Source: a virus. Taken from it: a stretch of DNA of 64,000 nt. A program made the translations under genes and the position numbers. The DNA lies in the IMG/VR virus record IMGVR_UViG_3300023210_000013, positions 1-64,000 of that record; one strand, written 5' to 3'. The notes under the pieces are model-generated. The model worked only from the letters and a program-made list of their open reading frames with translations, did not search any database and had not been told where the DNA came from. The first letter of the stretch is position 1; each line of letters begins with the position of its first letter. Positions 54,988 to 62,263 of the stretch are shown here, one piece after another.

Positions 54988-55545
54988 TTATAAAGTAGTA
55001 ATCAATATTTCAACTGAGTCACAATAGACTCCACCAAATAAAGATTGCACTTTTATTTTATAATCTGTTGCTGTAGTTAATCCTGTTATTTCAAACTTTG
55101 ATTCAAGAACTGAAATAGGAGTTAAATTAGCTGTAGTCCATCCCGAAGGTGTTACTACTGTATCATACTGAACATTAAAACTTGCACTTAAAGATGAAGC
55201 ACCATTCCACACTACAGTAGCTTTATTAGCTTCAATTCCTTGAGCATATACATTGTAAGGAGCATGATGTACATTATCTGCAGTACATGCGCCTAAACCA
55301 TTAACCATTGTTAAAGCCATTTTTTGTAAAATCTGATCAAGTCTTTCTCCTGATTGAATTTTAAAAATACCTGCTGCTGTTTCTATTTGAAAAGAAGTTC
55401 CACAATAACTAACACACTCAGTACATTGAACATCATCACAACGTTCATTACCTACTGAACATTCTGTATATCCGCAAGGTGTAGCATAACTGCTGTCTTT
55501 GCACCCACAAGGTTTTGAACTATTTTTATTACAATTACAGGACAT
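54988..55545 (-). CDS. Cys-rich protein with fibronectin III-like domain (185 aa)
   Basis: The first 55 residues contain twelve cysteines, many in C-N-C, C-G-C-K and C-x-x-C arrangements, and look like a small metal- or disulfide-stabilised knot. A helix with G-E-R-L-D-Q-I-L-Q-K-M-A-L follows, and then a domain of about 90 residues (NVYAQGIEANKATVVWNGAS, FNVQYD, FEITGLTTATDYKIKVQS) with the pattern of fibronectin type III repeats. Such domains are common on phage surface proteins and bind carbohydrate or other proteins. It follows the 560-residue protein of similar design in one operon and is closed by a strong terminator. It is probably on the virion surface; host binding is inferred. Confidence 0.65.
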   Translation of the reverse strand: MSCNCNKNSSKPCGCKDSSYATPCGYTECSVGNERCDDVQCTECVSYCGTSFQIETAAGIFKIQSGERLDQILQKMALTMVNGLGACTADNVHHAPYNVYAQGIEANKATVVWNGASSLSASFNVQYDTVVTPSGWTTANLTPISVLESKFEITGLTTATDYKIKVQSLFGGVYCDSVEILITTL

Positions 55546-55562
55546 ATTATTTTATATTTTTT

Positions 55563-57245
55563 TTAAGGTTGAGGTAGACATATTTGTTCAAGAGTTACTG
55601 TTACACCTGGTACAGGTGTGTAAGCACGCGCACATATAGTTATAACCGGTCTTACATCTGGTTCAGCACTAAATAATATAGTTTGGTCAGGAAATCCGTC
55701 ACAATTAACATATTGAAATGCTGTTGATTGGTTTGCTATTCCTTCAACTCTATATTGATTACATATTTGTGGTGTTTCTGCTTGAGCTGTTTCAAAAGGA
55801 ACATCATCACAATACGTTGTAAACCCATTTAAGTTTATTACAAGTTTAACTACATAACTTGTTTCAGCAGATAAGCCCGTTGCATTAAAGCTTACAACAG
55901 CACCTGGGTTATTTCTAACTTCAGTGAATGCTATTGTTTGCGGTAAAGAAACTGTCATAACATATAAACTATATGTTGCTGTTGTTCCTAAATTATTTGT
56001 AAATGCTACCGTTGCTGTTGAATCTGTTATAGAACTAACACCTATATCTGAAGGGCAATTAGATGGGCTAGATAGAGTTTTACTAATACTGTCACTACAC
56101 TGGTTAGTACCATCTGTTGCACAAAATGCAACTTGCGTTGTAAATCCTTGAAATTTATTAAGTGATGCCAAAGATACTACCACAGGTGATCCTGATTGAG
56201 CAATACTTATATCTGTAGTAGTTGATGTAGATCCACCAATACCATCTGTTATTGTAAGAGTTGTAAAACCATTACAATCACTATATGCTGGTGGTATGTT
56301 ACATCCTGAAAAATTAAAAGAAATAGATGATGCATTTCCTGTAGCATCTGTATTAAGAGTTGCTGAATAAGCAAATGTAATATCATCACACCCACTTCCA
56401 CAACAAGTTGTTTGTATTGATTCTATTGCAGCATACATATCACATACTATAGCCCATAAGTTACCATGAGATTGAGCAAGTGTTGATGGGTTATTAACCC
56501 AACTACCAGCTGAACCGTAAGTAGCACTACTTGATAACATTCCTGTTGATCCAGTTATACAACTTTGATTGATTGCTAAACCTATTAAGGCAGGACTACC
56601 AACTGCATTTTCTAAATTACATAATTTAGATTCAACTTCTGATAACAAAGCTGTTACAGCCATTGATAAACCAGGATTGATACATTGGGATATAAGACTT
56701 CCAGATCCACCGCCTCCTGCCGGAGTACATGATCCATCTGTTAAAACACAATTTTCTAATGTAATTAATCTTGTTTCATGATTATTAATAGTAACATTAA
56801 TTAAATTAATACTATCTAATATATCACAAATTTTTCCAGCTAGATACGCTGCATATAAATCTAATCTTAAAGCTGTTATTTGTTGAACTCCTACAGTATA
56901 ATATAAACATATTGGTAAATCTATAGTAGGTAAAACATACGCTGGTTTTTCAGTAGTATTACATATTTTATCAATAATTAACTGTAAAGTATCTGAGAGT
57001 TTTTTTGGAGCTTCTTGTCCTCCAGGTAATACACATTTTAAATCAAGACCTGAAAGATCAGGTTCTCCTGCAACTGAATCTATAATTTTACAAAGCTCTT
57101 CAGCAAGCTTTGCAATAACTTCACTTACACTGTCACCATTGCATATGTCTATACACGGTAGATCCGGACCTTGCCAGATGACACAATTTGAAGATATGTT
57201 AGAGCACGGTGTTGTGCTTCCATTATTCGTTGGTATCATAAACAT
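55563..57245 (-). CDS. Cys-rich virion surface protein with Fn3-like domain (560 aa)
   Basis: The N-terminus carries a motif seen in Bacteroidetes phages (C-V-I-W-Q-G-P-D-L-P-C, then C-N-G-D-S-V-S-E-V-I-A-K-L-A). The first 330 residues are helical with about twenty cysteines in spaced pairs. The C-terminal part has beta domains, including a fibronectin III-like one at about 390-495 (STATVAFTNNLG, VSFNATGLSAETSYVVKLV). The helical part may form a trimeric shaft and the beta part the tip. ATGs stand at 57245 and 57239; the first lies in the arm of a 13-bp inverted repeat. A full promoter-motif copy is in the gap upstream, so this gene and the 185-residue one form a unit. Confidence 0.65.
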   Translation of the reverse strand: MFMIPTNNGSTTPCSNISSNCVIWQGPDLPCIDICNGDSVSEVIAKLAEELCKIIDSVAGEPDLSGLDLKCVLPGGQEAPKKLSDTLQLIIDKICNTTEKPAYVLPTIDLPICLYYTVGVQQITALRLDLYAAYLAGKICDILDSINLINVTINNHETRLITLENCVLTDGSCTPAGGGGSGSLISQCINPGLSMAVTALLSEVESKLCNLENAVGSPALIGLAINQSCITGSTGMLSSSATYGSAGSWVNNPSTLAQSHGNLWAIVCDMYAAIESIQTTCCGSGCDDITFAYSATLNTDATGNASSISFNFSGCNIPPAYSDCNGFTTLTITDGIGGSTSTTTDISIAQSGSPVVVSLASLNKFQGFTTQVAFCATDGTNQCSDSISKTLSSPSNCPSDIGVSSITDSTATVAFTNNLGTTATYSLYVMTVSLPQTIAFTEVRNNPGAVVSFNATGLSAETSYVVKLVINLNGFTTYCDDVPFETAQAETPQICNQYRVEGIANQSTAFQYVNCDGFPDQTILFSAEPDVRPVITICARAYTPVPGVTVTLEQICLPQP

Positions 57246-57347
57246 CTTATTTTAAAACCTAGTAACTTACCGGTATATAATATAATATACAAAAGTTTTT
57301 GCAATCAAACAAGTAGTTCAATCACTTTAAGTTATAAAATAAGATGT
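57242..57347. repeat. 13-bp inverted repeat flanking a promoter motif
   Basis: ACATCTTATTTTA at 57242-57254 and TAAAATAAGATGT at 57335-57347 are exact inverted copies with 80 bases between. The left copy contains the first start codon of the 560-residue protein gene, and the promoter-motif copy lies between the arms. In a message that starts upstream of both arms, they could pair and hide the start; a message from the internal promoter would lack the 5' arm. Confidence 0.5.
57281..57294 (-). promoter_or_regulatory. Copy of the phage promoter motif
   Basis: The - strand reads TTTTGTATATTATA, identical to the copies at 7387-7400 and 7803-7816. It lies 36 bases before the ATG at 57245 in the largest gap of this operon. 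A TTG lies nearby upstream (GATTGCAAAAAC). Confidence 0.6.
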
Positions 57348-57369
57348 TATGTATATAGTATACTAATAA

Positions 57370-57642
57370 TTAGTTATCTACTAGTGCCGGTTCTGCTTCA
57401 GAAATAGCACCATCTGCTAAAGAAATATTAACTTCTCCATACGTTTCTTGTAACGTAGCAGACATTTCTTTTAATGAATTTTTTAAAGATGCATGATCTT
57501 GAAGTAATTCATATTTAGCAATTTCAATATTACCTAAATTTACTAAAGCATTATTAATATTAGATTGTAAAGTTTGTAAAGCTACTAATTCTTCAGATGT
57601 AACTTTTTTTGATTCTACAACTTTTTTTAATTTTTTTGCCAT
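57370..57642 (-). CDS. Small coiled-coil protein (90 aa)
   Basis: The protein has a basic start (MAKKLKKVVESKK), then two helices with leucine and asparagine heptads (ELVALQTLQSNINNALVNLGNIEIAKYELLQ) and a short acidic tail. I have seen similar small helical proteins next to fibre genes in marine phages, where they may act as assembly helpers or small virion parts; this is inferred. A possible -7 box (TATCTTTG on the - strand, 57672-57679) lies upstream, in a gap of 61 bases. Confidence 0.6.
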   Translation of the reverse strand: MAKKLKKVVESKKVTSEELVALQTLQSNINNALVNLGNIEIAKYELLQDHASLKNSLKEMSATLQETYGEVNISLADGAISEAEPALVDN

Positions 57643-57703
57643 GATGGTTTATTTTTATAATGTTTATACTTCAAAGATAATAAAATTATTTTAATTATAA
57701 TTA

Positions 57704-58894
57704 CTATCTAGGTACCATTTTTTGCATGTAAATAGTCAAACCATTTTCTAATTCAAATGCCATAGTACCAAACTTCTCATCAAAATAAGCATTTTTAACT
57801 CCTTCCATACTACCACCATCTGCACCTGCAGGACCTGCCGGTCCCGGTGCTCCTGCAGTACCTGTATTACCTTTTGGACCTGTTGATCCAGCGGGCCCTC
57901 TAGCTCCTGCTGCCCCGGTATTACCTTTAGCTCCAGCCGCACCAGCTGCTCCAGTAAGCCCTCTTGCACCGGCTGCTCCTGCAGCACCAGTATTACCTTT
58001 AGCTCCAGCTGCTCCAGCCGCACCAGCTGCTCCTGTTAGTCCTCTAGGTCCTTGTAAATTTGTAGCTTCTCCTACCCATATACCTTTACTATCAATTACT
58101 GTTGTACCTGCTATAGCTAGAAAACCTACATCAGCTACATTTTTTAATTTTAATCTACCGTTTGTAGTTAATGACATTGCTCCATCATTATTTCCTTGAC
58201 CTTCATATTTCCAAACCCATCCTCGGTCTGCATCATTATTCATTTGAAATACTGTAGCATAATCATTTAAATAACCATAAGATTGACCAGATACCATACC
58301 AAGACCATAAGTAGTTGAATTACCCCAGAATCTATATTTACTTGAATTATCACCTGAATTAGTATAGTGACTTGCTCCACCATTTGGTCCGGCTGGACCT
58401 ACTGCACCAGCATCACCTTTGGCTCCAGCTGCTCCGGCTGCACCTGCAGAACCGGCAGGCCCTCTAGCACCAGCTGCCCCAGCTGTCCCGGCTGCTCCTG
58501 TAAGTCCTCTTGCTCCTGCTGAACCCGCGTCTCCTTTTGCACCTGCGGCTCCAGCGTCTCCCTTAGCACCTGCTGGTCCTCTTGCACCAGCTGATCCGTT
58601 AGTACCGTCTGTTCCTGCAGGTCCTCTATCACCTTTAGCACCCGCTGCTCCATCTGCCCCATTTGAACCATCTGTTCCTGCGGGACCTCTTGCTCCATCA
58701 GCTCCGTCACTACCATTAGTTCCATTAGTCCCGTCAGCACCTCTTGCACCACCGTCACCCTTTGGACCTGTTAATCCTACACCCCCGGTATTTCCTTTTG
58801 GGCCTACAAATTGAGGAAAATTAGTAGTATTAAAGTTTCCTGTGTGTAATGCTTCATTACCACCAATTGTTGTTCCTTGTTTTAAATCTGCCAT
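57704..58894 (-). CDS. Collagen-like tail fibre protein (396 aa)
   Basis: The N-terminus (M-A-D-L-K-Q-G-T-T-I-G-G-N-E-A-L-H-T-G-N) is a motif common at the start of phage adhesins. Two blocks of Gly-X-Y triplets follow, about 31-170 and 284-360, dominated by GPAG, GAAG, GAKGD and GARG. They should form collagen-like triple helices. Between them lies a globular beta domain of about 110 residues (YRFWGNSTTYGLGM, GWVWKYEG) and at the end a short cap. The stop is TAG. Such fibres extend from the tail or capsid and often bear the receptor-binding part. The antisense frame also stays open through the triplets but is only a shadow. Confidence 0.8.
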   Translation of the reverse strand: MADLKQGTTIGGNEALHTGNFNTTNFPQFVGPKGNTGGVGLTGPKGDGGARGADGTNGTNGSDGADGARGPAGTDGSNGADGAAGAKGDRGPAGTDGTNGSAGARGPAGAKGDAGAAGAKGDAGSAGARGLTGAAGTAGAAGARGPAGSAGAAGAAGAKGDAGAVGPAGPNGGASHYTNSGDNSSKYRFWGNSTTYGLGMVSGQSYGYLNDYATVFQMNNDADRGWVWKYEGQGNNDGAMSLTTNGRLKLKNVADVGFLAIAGTTVIDSKGIWVGEATNLQGPRGLTGAAGAAGAAGAKGNTGAAGAAGARGLTGAAGAAGAKGNTGAAGARGPAGSTGPKGNTGTAGAPGPAGPAGADGGSMEGVKNAYFDEKFGTMAFELENGLTIYMQKMVPR

Positions 58895-58895
58895 T

Positions 58896-58997
58896 TTATT
58901 GTATATTTTGATTTGCTGTCACTAAACATTCAGTTGAAGAACACCCTGAGCCTTCTCCACCACATACTTCACACAAATATAATTCTTTATTATTCAT
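58896..58997 (-). CDS. Cys-rich microprotein, zinc-ribbon-like (33 aa)
   Basis: ATG at 58997 overlaps the stop of the 620-residue gene by eight bases (ATGAATAA, the same arrangement as at 2121), and TAA ends it just before the collagen-like gene starts. It holds four cysteines as C-E-V-C-G-G and C-S-S-T-E-C, a spacing that could bind one zinc ion or form disulfides. Its position in a packed tail-fibre operon and the coupled start support it as real. No family is recognised. Confidence 0.55.
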   Translation of the reverse strand: MNNKELYLCEVCGGEGSGCSSTECLVTANQNIQ

Positions 58998-60852
58998 TGT
59001 CTTCTATTATATTATGTGCATTTACACTTCCTCTTTTAGTAGATTTACCTAACACACCTGTAATACCAAGTGGATCTACTTCATAAATTCCAGGTAATGC
59101 CCACCATGTTTTATGTGATGTCTTACCATTATAGTAATCTAACCATCTTAAATGTATTTGATCATCTCCTTCTTTAAATCTAGAGACTCTAATATTACCC
59201 CCATTAGCTCCTACACTACCAAGTGTTTTTGTATTGTTATCAGCACTTCCATTTTCATAATTACCAAAAGCTCTACACCAGTGTTTAGTGTAAAACTCAT
59301 TACCTTGAGCATCAGTAAACCAATGCGGTAAAAACCAATAAGCCATTAATGACCATTTATCTTTTTCTACATTACCTGCTCCTGGGTAATGTGAATAAGG
59401 GTTTGTTGTATTACTAGTTCCTGAATAAGCATATGTAGGTACTAGTGAACCATTACTTCTTGTATGTGTACCTAGATAATTATTACCAGAAGTTTTTTCT
59501 TGACAATTCATCCAGATTAATCCAACATACATTTTATTAGAATCTATATTAACATAACCTATTTCACTATATCTGTTAGAATCACCTGTTAAGTTTTTAC
59601 CTTCATGGATGCTATATTCATTTCTTGCAGTAAGCGTTCTATTAAACCATCTTACTTGTTCTGTATCAAATCCAGATCCATATTGAGAATCTCCAAGGTT
59701 TGGTCTATTAGTTAAGTTTTTAGGTGAAGCCCATAAATCATAATAACTACCAGGATTACCTAATTGAAAACCTATATGTTCTGAAACATGTTGCCCAGAT
59801 AAAATATTTGATTGAATAGATGCATAACCTTTTGAATAAGGATGCATTCCACAACGTTGTATCTGTATATTCCGTATAGAAGAAATACCCTCATCAATAG
59901 AATCAGTCATATGATAATGTCCAGTTCTTAAATATTTAGCGGGAGCTCCACCTGTATTACTACCACTTGGTGTATCTCTTGCAGGACTCCACATAAAATA
60001 ATAATCAAATGTTTCCCATTCTACAGACTTAGAATCTTTTGAAGCAGATCTAATCCAACCATCTGAATCAGATGCAGACCAAAAATATGATCTTACACTA
60101 CCTCCAGCAGCAAACCTATCTCTAGATATTTTATGCTGCCCTGTCATTCTAACATATTCTCCTTCATATAATGATGCTCTACCAGTTTCTGGTATTGTAA
60201 AATATTTATGATGAAAACCATATCCTGTACCGTCATAGTTTATTTCAACCATGCTTTCACCATTATCTAAATCAGGACCATAACCTTCACTTCCAACTTC
60301 TCCCCAAATAGATGGTACTGCGTAAGAAACATATGCAGCATCTGCACCTGATGTATTTGTATGCAACACCTCTCTTATAATTCCCAATGCTGATGTACCT
60401 ATTGCCGCATAAGGATGTCTATGTGTAGGTCCTAAAGATAAACCTGGTAAATTAAACCAATGATTTGCTCTAACCATATCCATACTTTCTGCAAGATCTG
60501 AATTAGTTCCTATTGCATCAAATGATGATAAACAATAAAAAACATTTCCAAATTCATTAGAATGTATTGCTTTTAACTTGTTTGCTAAATTAGTTCTTTC
60601 TGCATCAGATGCATATACATCATATCTTCTAATGCCTTCAACCAATGTCATTTCTGGATGACTTATAATAGCAAGTGATAATCCCCTACCTCCTACATTT
60701 TCTCCTTGTTTACCATTATCCCATCTTATATATCCGGCACCAGTTTCATTAGCGTTATAACTTGTACCCTTGACCTCAATAAGGGAATGTAATGCCCCTA
60801 TGTGATCATGTATATTATTAACTTTTAAATCTCTGGTTTTAGTCAGTCTCAT
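58990..60852 (-). CDS. Tail tip/receptor-binding protein with ILEI-like N-domain (620 aa)
   Basis: The first 200 residues fit the pattern of an ILEI/FAM3-like domain: GENVGGRGLSLAIIS, R-Y-D-V-Y-A, C-L-S-S-F-D-A-I-G-T-N and Y-A-A-I-G-T-S-A-L-G-I-I. This fold occurs in some phage tail proteins and binds carbohydrates in other settings. The remaining 420 residues are a beta-rich domain with many W, Y, H and N residues and Gly-rich loops (G-S-N-T-G-G-A-P; Y-S-G-T-S-N-T-T-N-P-Y), typical of a receptor-binding or polysaccharide-interacting tip. No signal peptide or catalytic triad was recognised. It sits between two collagen-like fibre genes. Enzyme activity on surface glycans cannot be excluded. 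Confidence 0.6.
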   Translation of the reverse strand: MRLTKTRDLKVNNIHDHIGALHSLIEVKGTSYNANETGAGYIRWDNGKQGENVGGRGLSLAIISHPEMTLVEGIRRYDVYASDAERTNLANKLKAIHSNEFGNVFYCLSSFDAIGTNSDLAESMDMVRANHWFNLPGLSLGPTHRHPYAAIGTSALGIIREVLHTNTSGADAAYVSYAVPSIWGEVGSEGYGPDLDNGESMVEINYDGTGYGFHHKYFTIPETGRASLYEGEYVRMTGQHKISRDRFAAGGSVRSYFWSASDSDGWIRSASKDSKSVEWETFDYYFMWSPARDTPSGSNTGGAPAKYLRTGHYHMTDSIDEGISSIRNIQIQRCGMHPYSKGYASIQSNILSGQHVSEHIGFQLGNPGSYYDLWASPKNLTNRPNLGDSQYGSGFDTEQVRWFNRTLTARNEYSIHEGKNLTGDSNRYSEIGYVNIDSNKMYVGLIWMNCQEKTSGNNYLGTHTRSNGSLVPTYAYSGTSNTTNPYSHYPGAGNVEKDKWSLMAYWFLPHWFTDAQGNEFYTKHWCRAFGNYENGSADNNTKTLGSVGANGGNIRVSRFKEGDDQIHLRWLDYYNGKTSHKTWWALPGIYEVDPLGITGVLGKSTKRGSVNAHNIIEDNE

Positions 60853-60856
60853 TTTC

Positions 60857-62263
60857 TTATACTATAAATCTCATTGTTGTTCCATCATATGTAATAACTG
60901 ATCCATTAATACCTAATGATGTACCGTCAAATGTTAAGTTTGCTTCCCCATTAACTGTTGTTCCACCTGTAGCTGTTATTACTCTATTGTTACTATTATT
61001 TAAAACATCTAAAGTAGGTCCTGTTGCACCGTCAGTTCCGTCAGTCCCATTGGTACCGTTAGTTCCATTAGTTCCGTTTGTTCCATCAGTACCATCAGTA
61101 CCATCAACACCAGGATCACCTTTAGCCCCAGGGTCACCCTTGGCTCCTGGATCACCTTTTTCACCGGGCTCTCCTTTTTCACCAGGATCCCCTTTAGCTC
61201 CGGGATCTCCATTAGTACCATCAGTACCATTGGTGCCATCTACTCCGTTAGTTCCATTGGTTCCATTGGTTCCGTCTGATCCATTTGTTCCTGGATCACC
61301 ATCAACCCCATCAACCCCATTGGTTCCATCACTTCCATCTGTTCCGTTGGTACCATTTGTACCATTTGTACCATCTGTACCCGGATTACCTTTGTCTCCT
61401 TTAGGTCCTGTATTCCAAGAACATGCACCTGAATCTGAGTTATAAGTTGAATCACCGCCAGGAAGTATTATAACACCAGGCATCCATTTTAAAGATCCCG
61501 TGTCTGCATTATGTTGAGCAATAAGTAACCAATTTTCATTAGGTATAACACTTGAACCATTATAATCAAGAACATGCAATGTACCTGATTGATAATCTTC
61601 ACCGTATTTTTGTATCCAATATAATCCCCACCATCCTGGAACGTCAATTCCTGTATTAGCGGGTATATCTATGTGACCATTACTACTTAAGTTTTTACTT
61701 ACAGGTATACAGATAATCCTAGATGTCCACTTTAATACACCGTTTTTCCAAGTAACAGTACCACCACCACTCATAGAGTAGTTAGCATGTGCACCTTCAA
61801 ATACAGTTGTTAAATCTTGATCAACTGTTGCACCTGCACTAATACCATCTAATTTTGTTTTTAATGCTGCTGTAAAGTTCTTTGTGGTTAATCCACCGTC
61901 ACCTACAGAATATGTTGTGTCTTTATCTGATGTTGTAACCGTTGATGTTGTATCATCTGCATGAGTAAATGTAATTGTATCATTACTAACTGATGCTGAT
62001 TTAATTGGGTTTACACTAGCATCTAATTTATTACCAATGCTGGTAGATATAGTTGTAGAAAAATTAGGATCATCACCTAATGCAGCTGCCAATTCATTTA
62101 ATGTATCTAATGTAACAGGTGCGGAATTAACTAAGTTTGTTATAGATGTTGTTACAAATTCTTTTGTAGCAACAGTTTTACCCAAGTGAGTCATTACATC
62201 AGTAGATGCAATCTGTTCTCCGCTTATGGTTAATTCTCTTTTAGATGGTGTAGTTGTTGCCAT
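60857..62263 (-). CDS. Collagen-like tail fibre protein (468 aa)
   Basis: The N-terminal part has classic phage fibre motifs: L-D-T-L-N-E-L-A-A-A-L-G-D-D-P-N-F, then D-K-D-T-T-Y-S-V-G-D-G-G-L-T with K-T-K-L-D-G-I-S-A-G-A-T. A beta domain of about 110 residues follows (W-W-G-L-Y-W-I-Q-K-Y-G). At about 285-420 there are Gly-X-Y triplets of a different type from the other collagen fibre: GTNGTDG, GVDG, GDPG, GEKGEPG, encoded by near-perfect 9-base repeats. A short beta cap ends it. The T/N/D-rich triplets lack proline in many units, so the helix may be looser than in the GPAG type. It overlaps the 571-residue gene stop by one base. Confidence 0.78.
   Translation of the reverse strand: MATTTPSKRELTISGEQIASTDVMTHLGKTVATKEFVTTSITNLVNSAPVTLDTLNELAAALGDDPNFSTTISTSIGNKLDASVNPIKSASVSNDTITFTHADDTTSTVTTSDKDTTYSVGDGGLTTKNFTAALKTKLDGISAGATVDQDLTTVFEGAHANYSMSGGGTVTWKNGVLKWTSRIICIPVSKNLSSNGHIDIPANTGIDVPGWWGLYWIQKYGEDYQSGTLHVLDYNGSSVIPNENWLLIAQHNADTGSLKWMPGVIILPGGDSTYNSDSGACSWNTGPKGDKGNPGTDGTNGTNGTNGTDGSDGTNGVDGVDGDPGTNGSDGTNGTNGTNGVDGTNGTDGTNGDPGAKGDPGEKGEPGEKGDPGAKGDPGAKGDPGVDGTDGTDGTNGTNGTNGTNGTDGTDGATGPTLDVLNNSNNRVITATGGTTVNGEANLTFDGTSLGINGSVITYDGTTMRFIV

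Noticed and set aside
58419-58814. Open + strand frame rich in A and P opposite the collagen-like gene
   Set aside because: It is the antisense shadow of Gly-X-Y triplets; such repeats keep several frames open. No start context or operon on that strand.
5736-58894. Stop-codon reassignment in late genes, as found in some crAss-like phages
   Set aside because: TAG ends the genes at 5736 and 57704, TGA ends small + strand genes and TAA ends the others; no frame contains in-frame stops that need suppression.
61015-61400. Regular short repeats resembling a CRISPR array
   Set aside because: The period is 9 bases and in frame with Gly-X-Y codons; there are no spacers of constant length and no palindromic repeat.
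60987-61445. Open + strand frame rich in V, P and S opposite the second collagen-like gene
   Set aside because: Same cause: antisense of 9-base repeats. It lies wholly inside a leftward operon.
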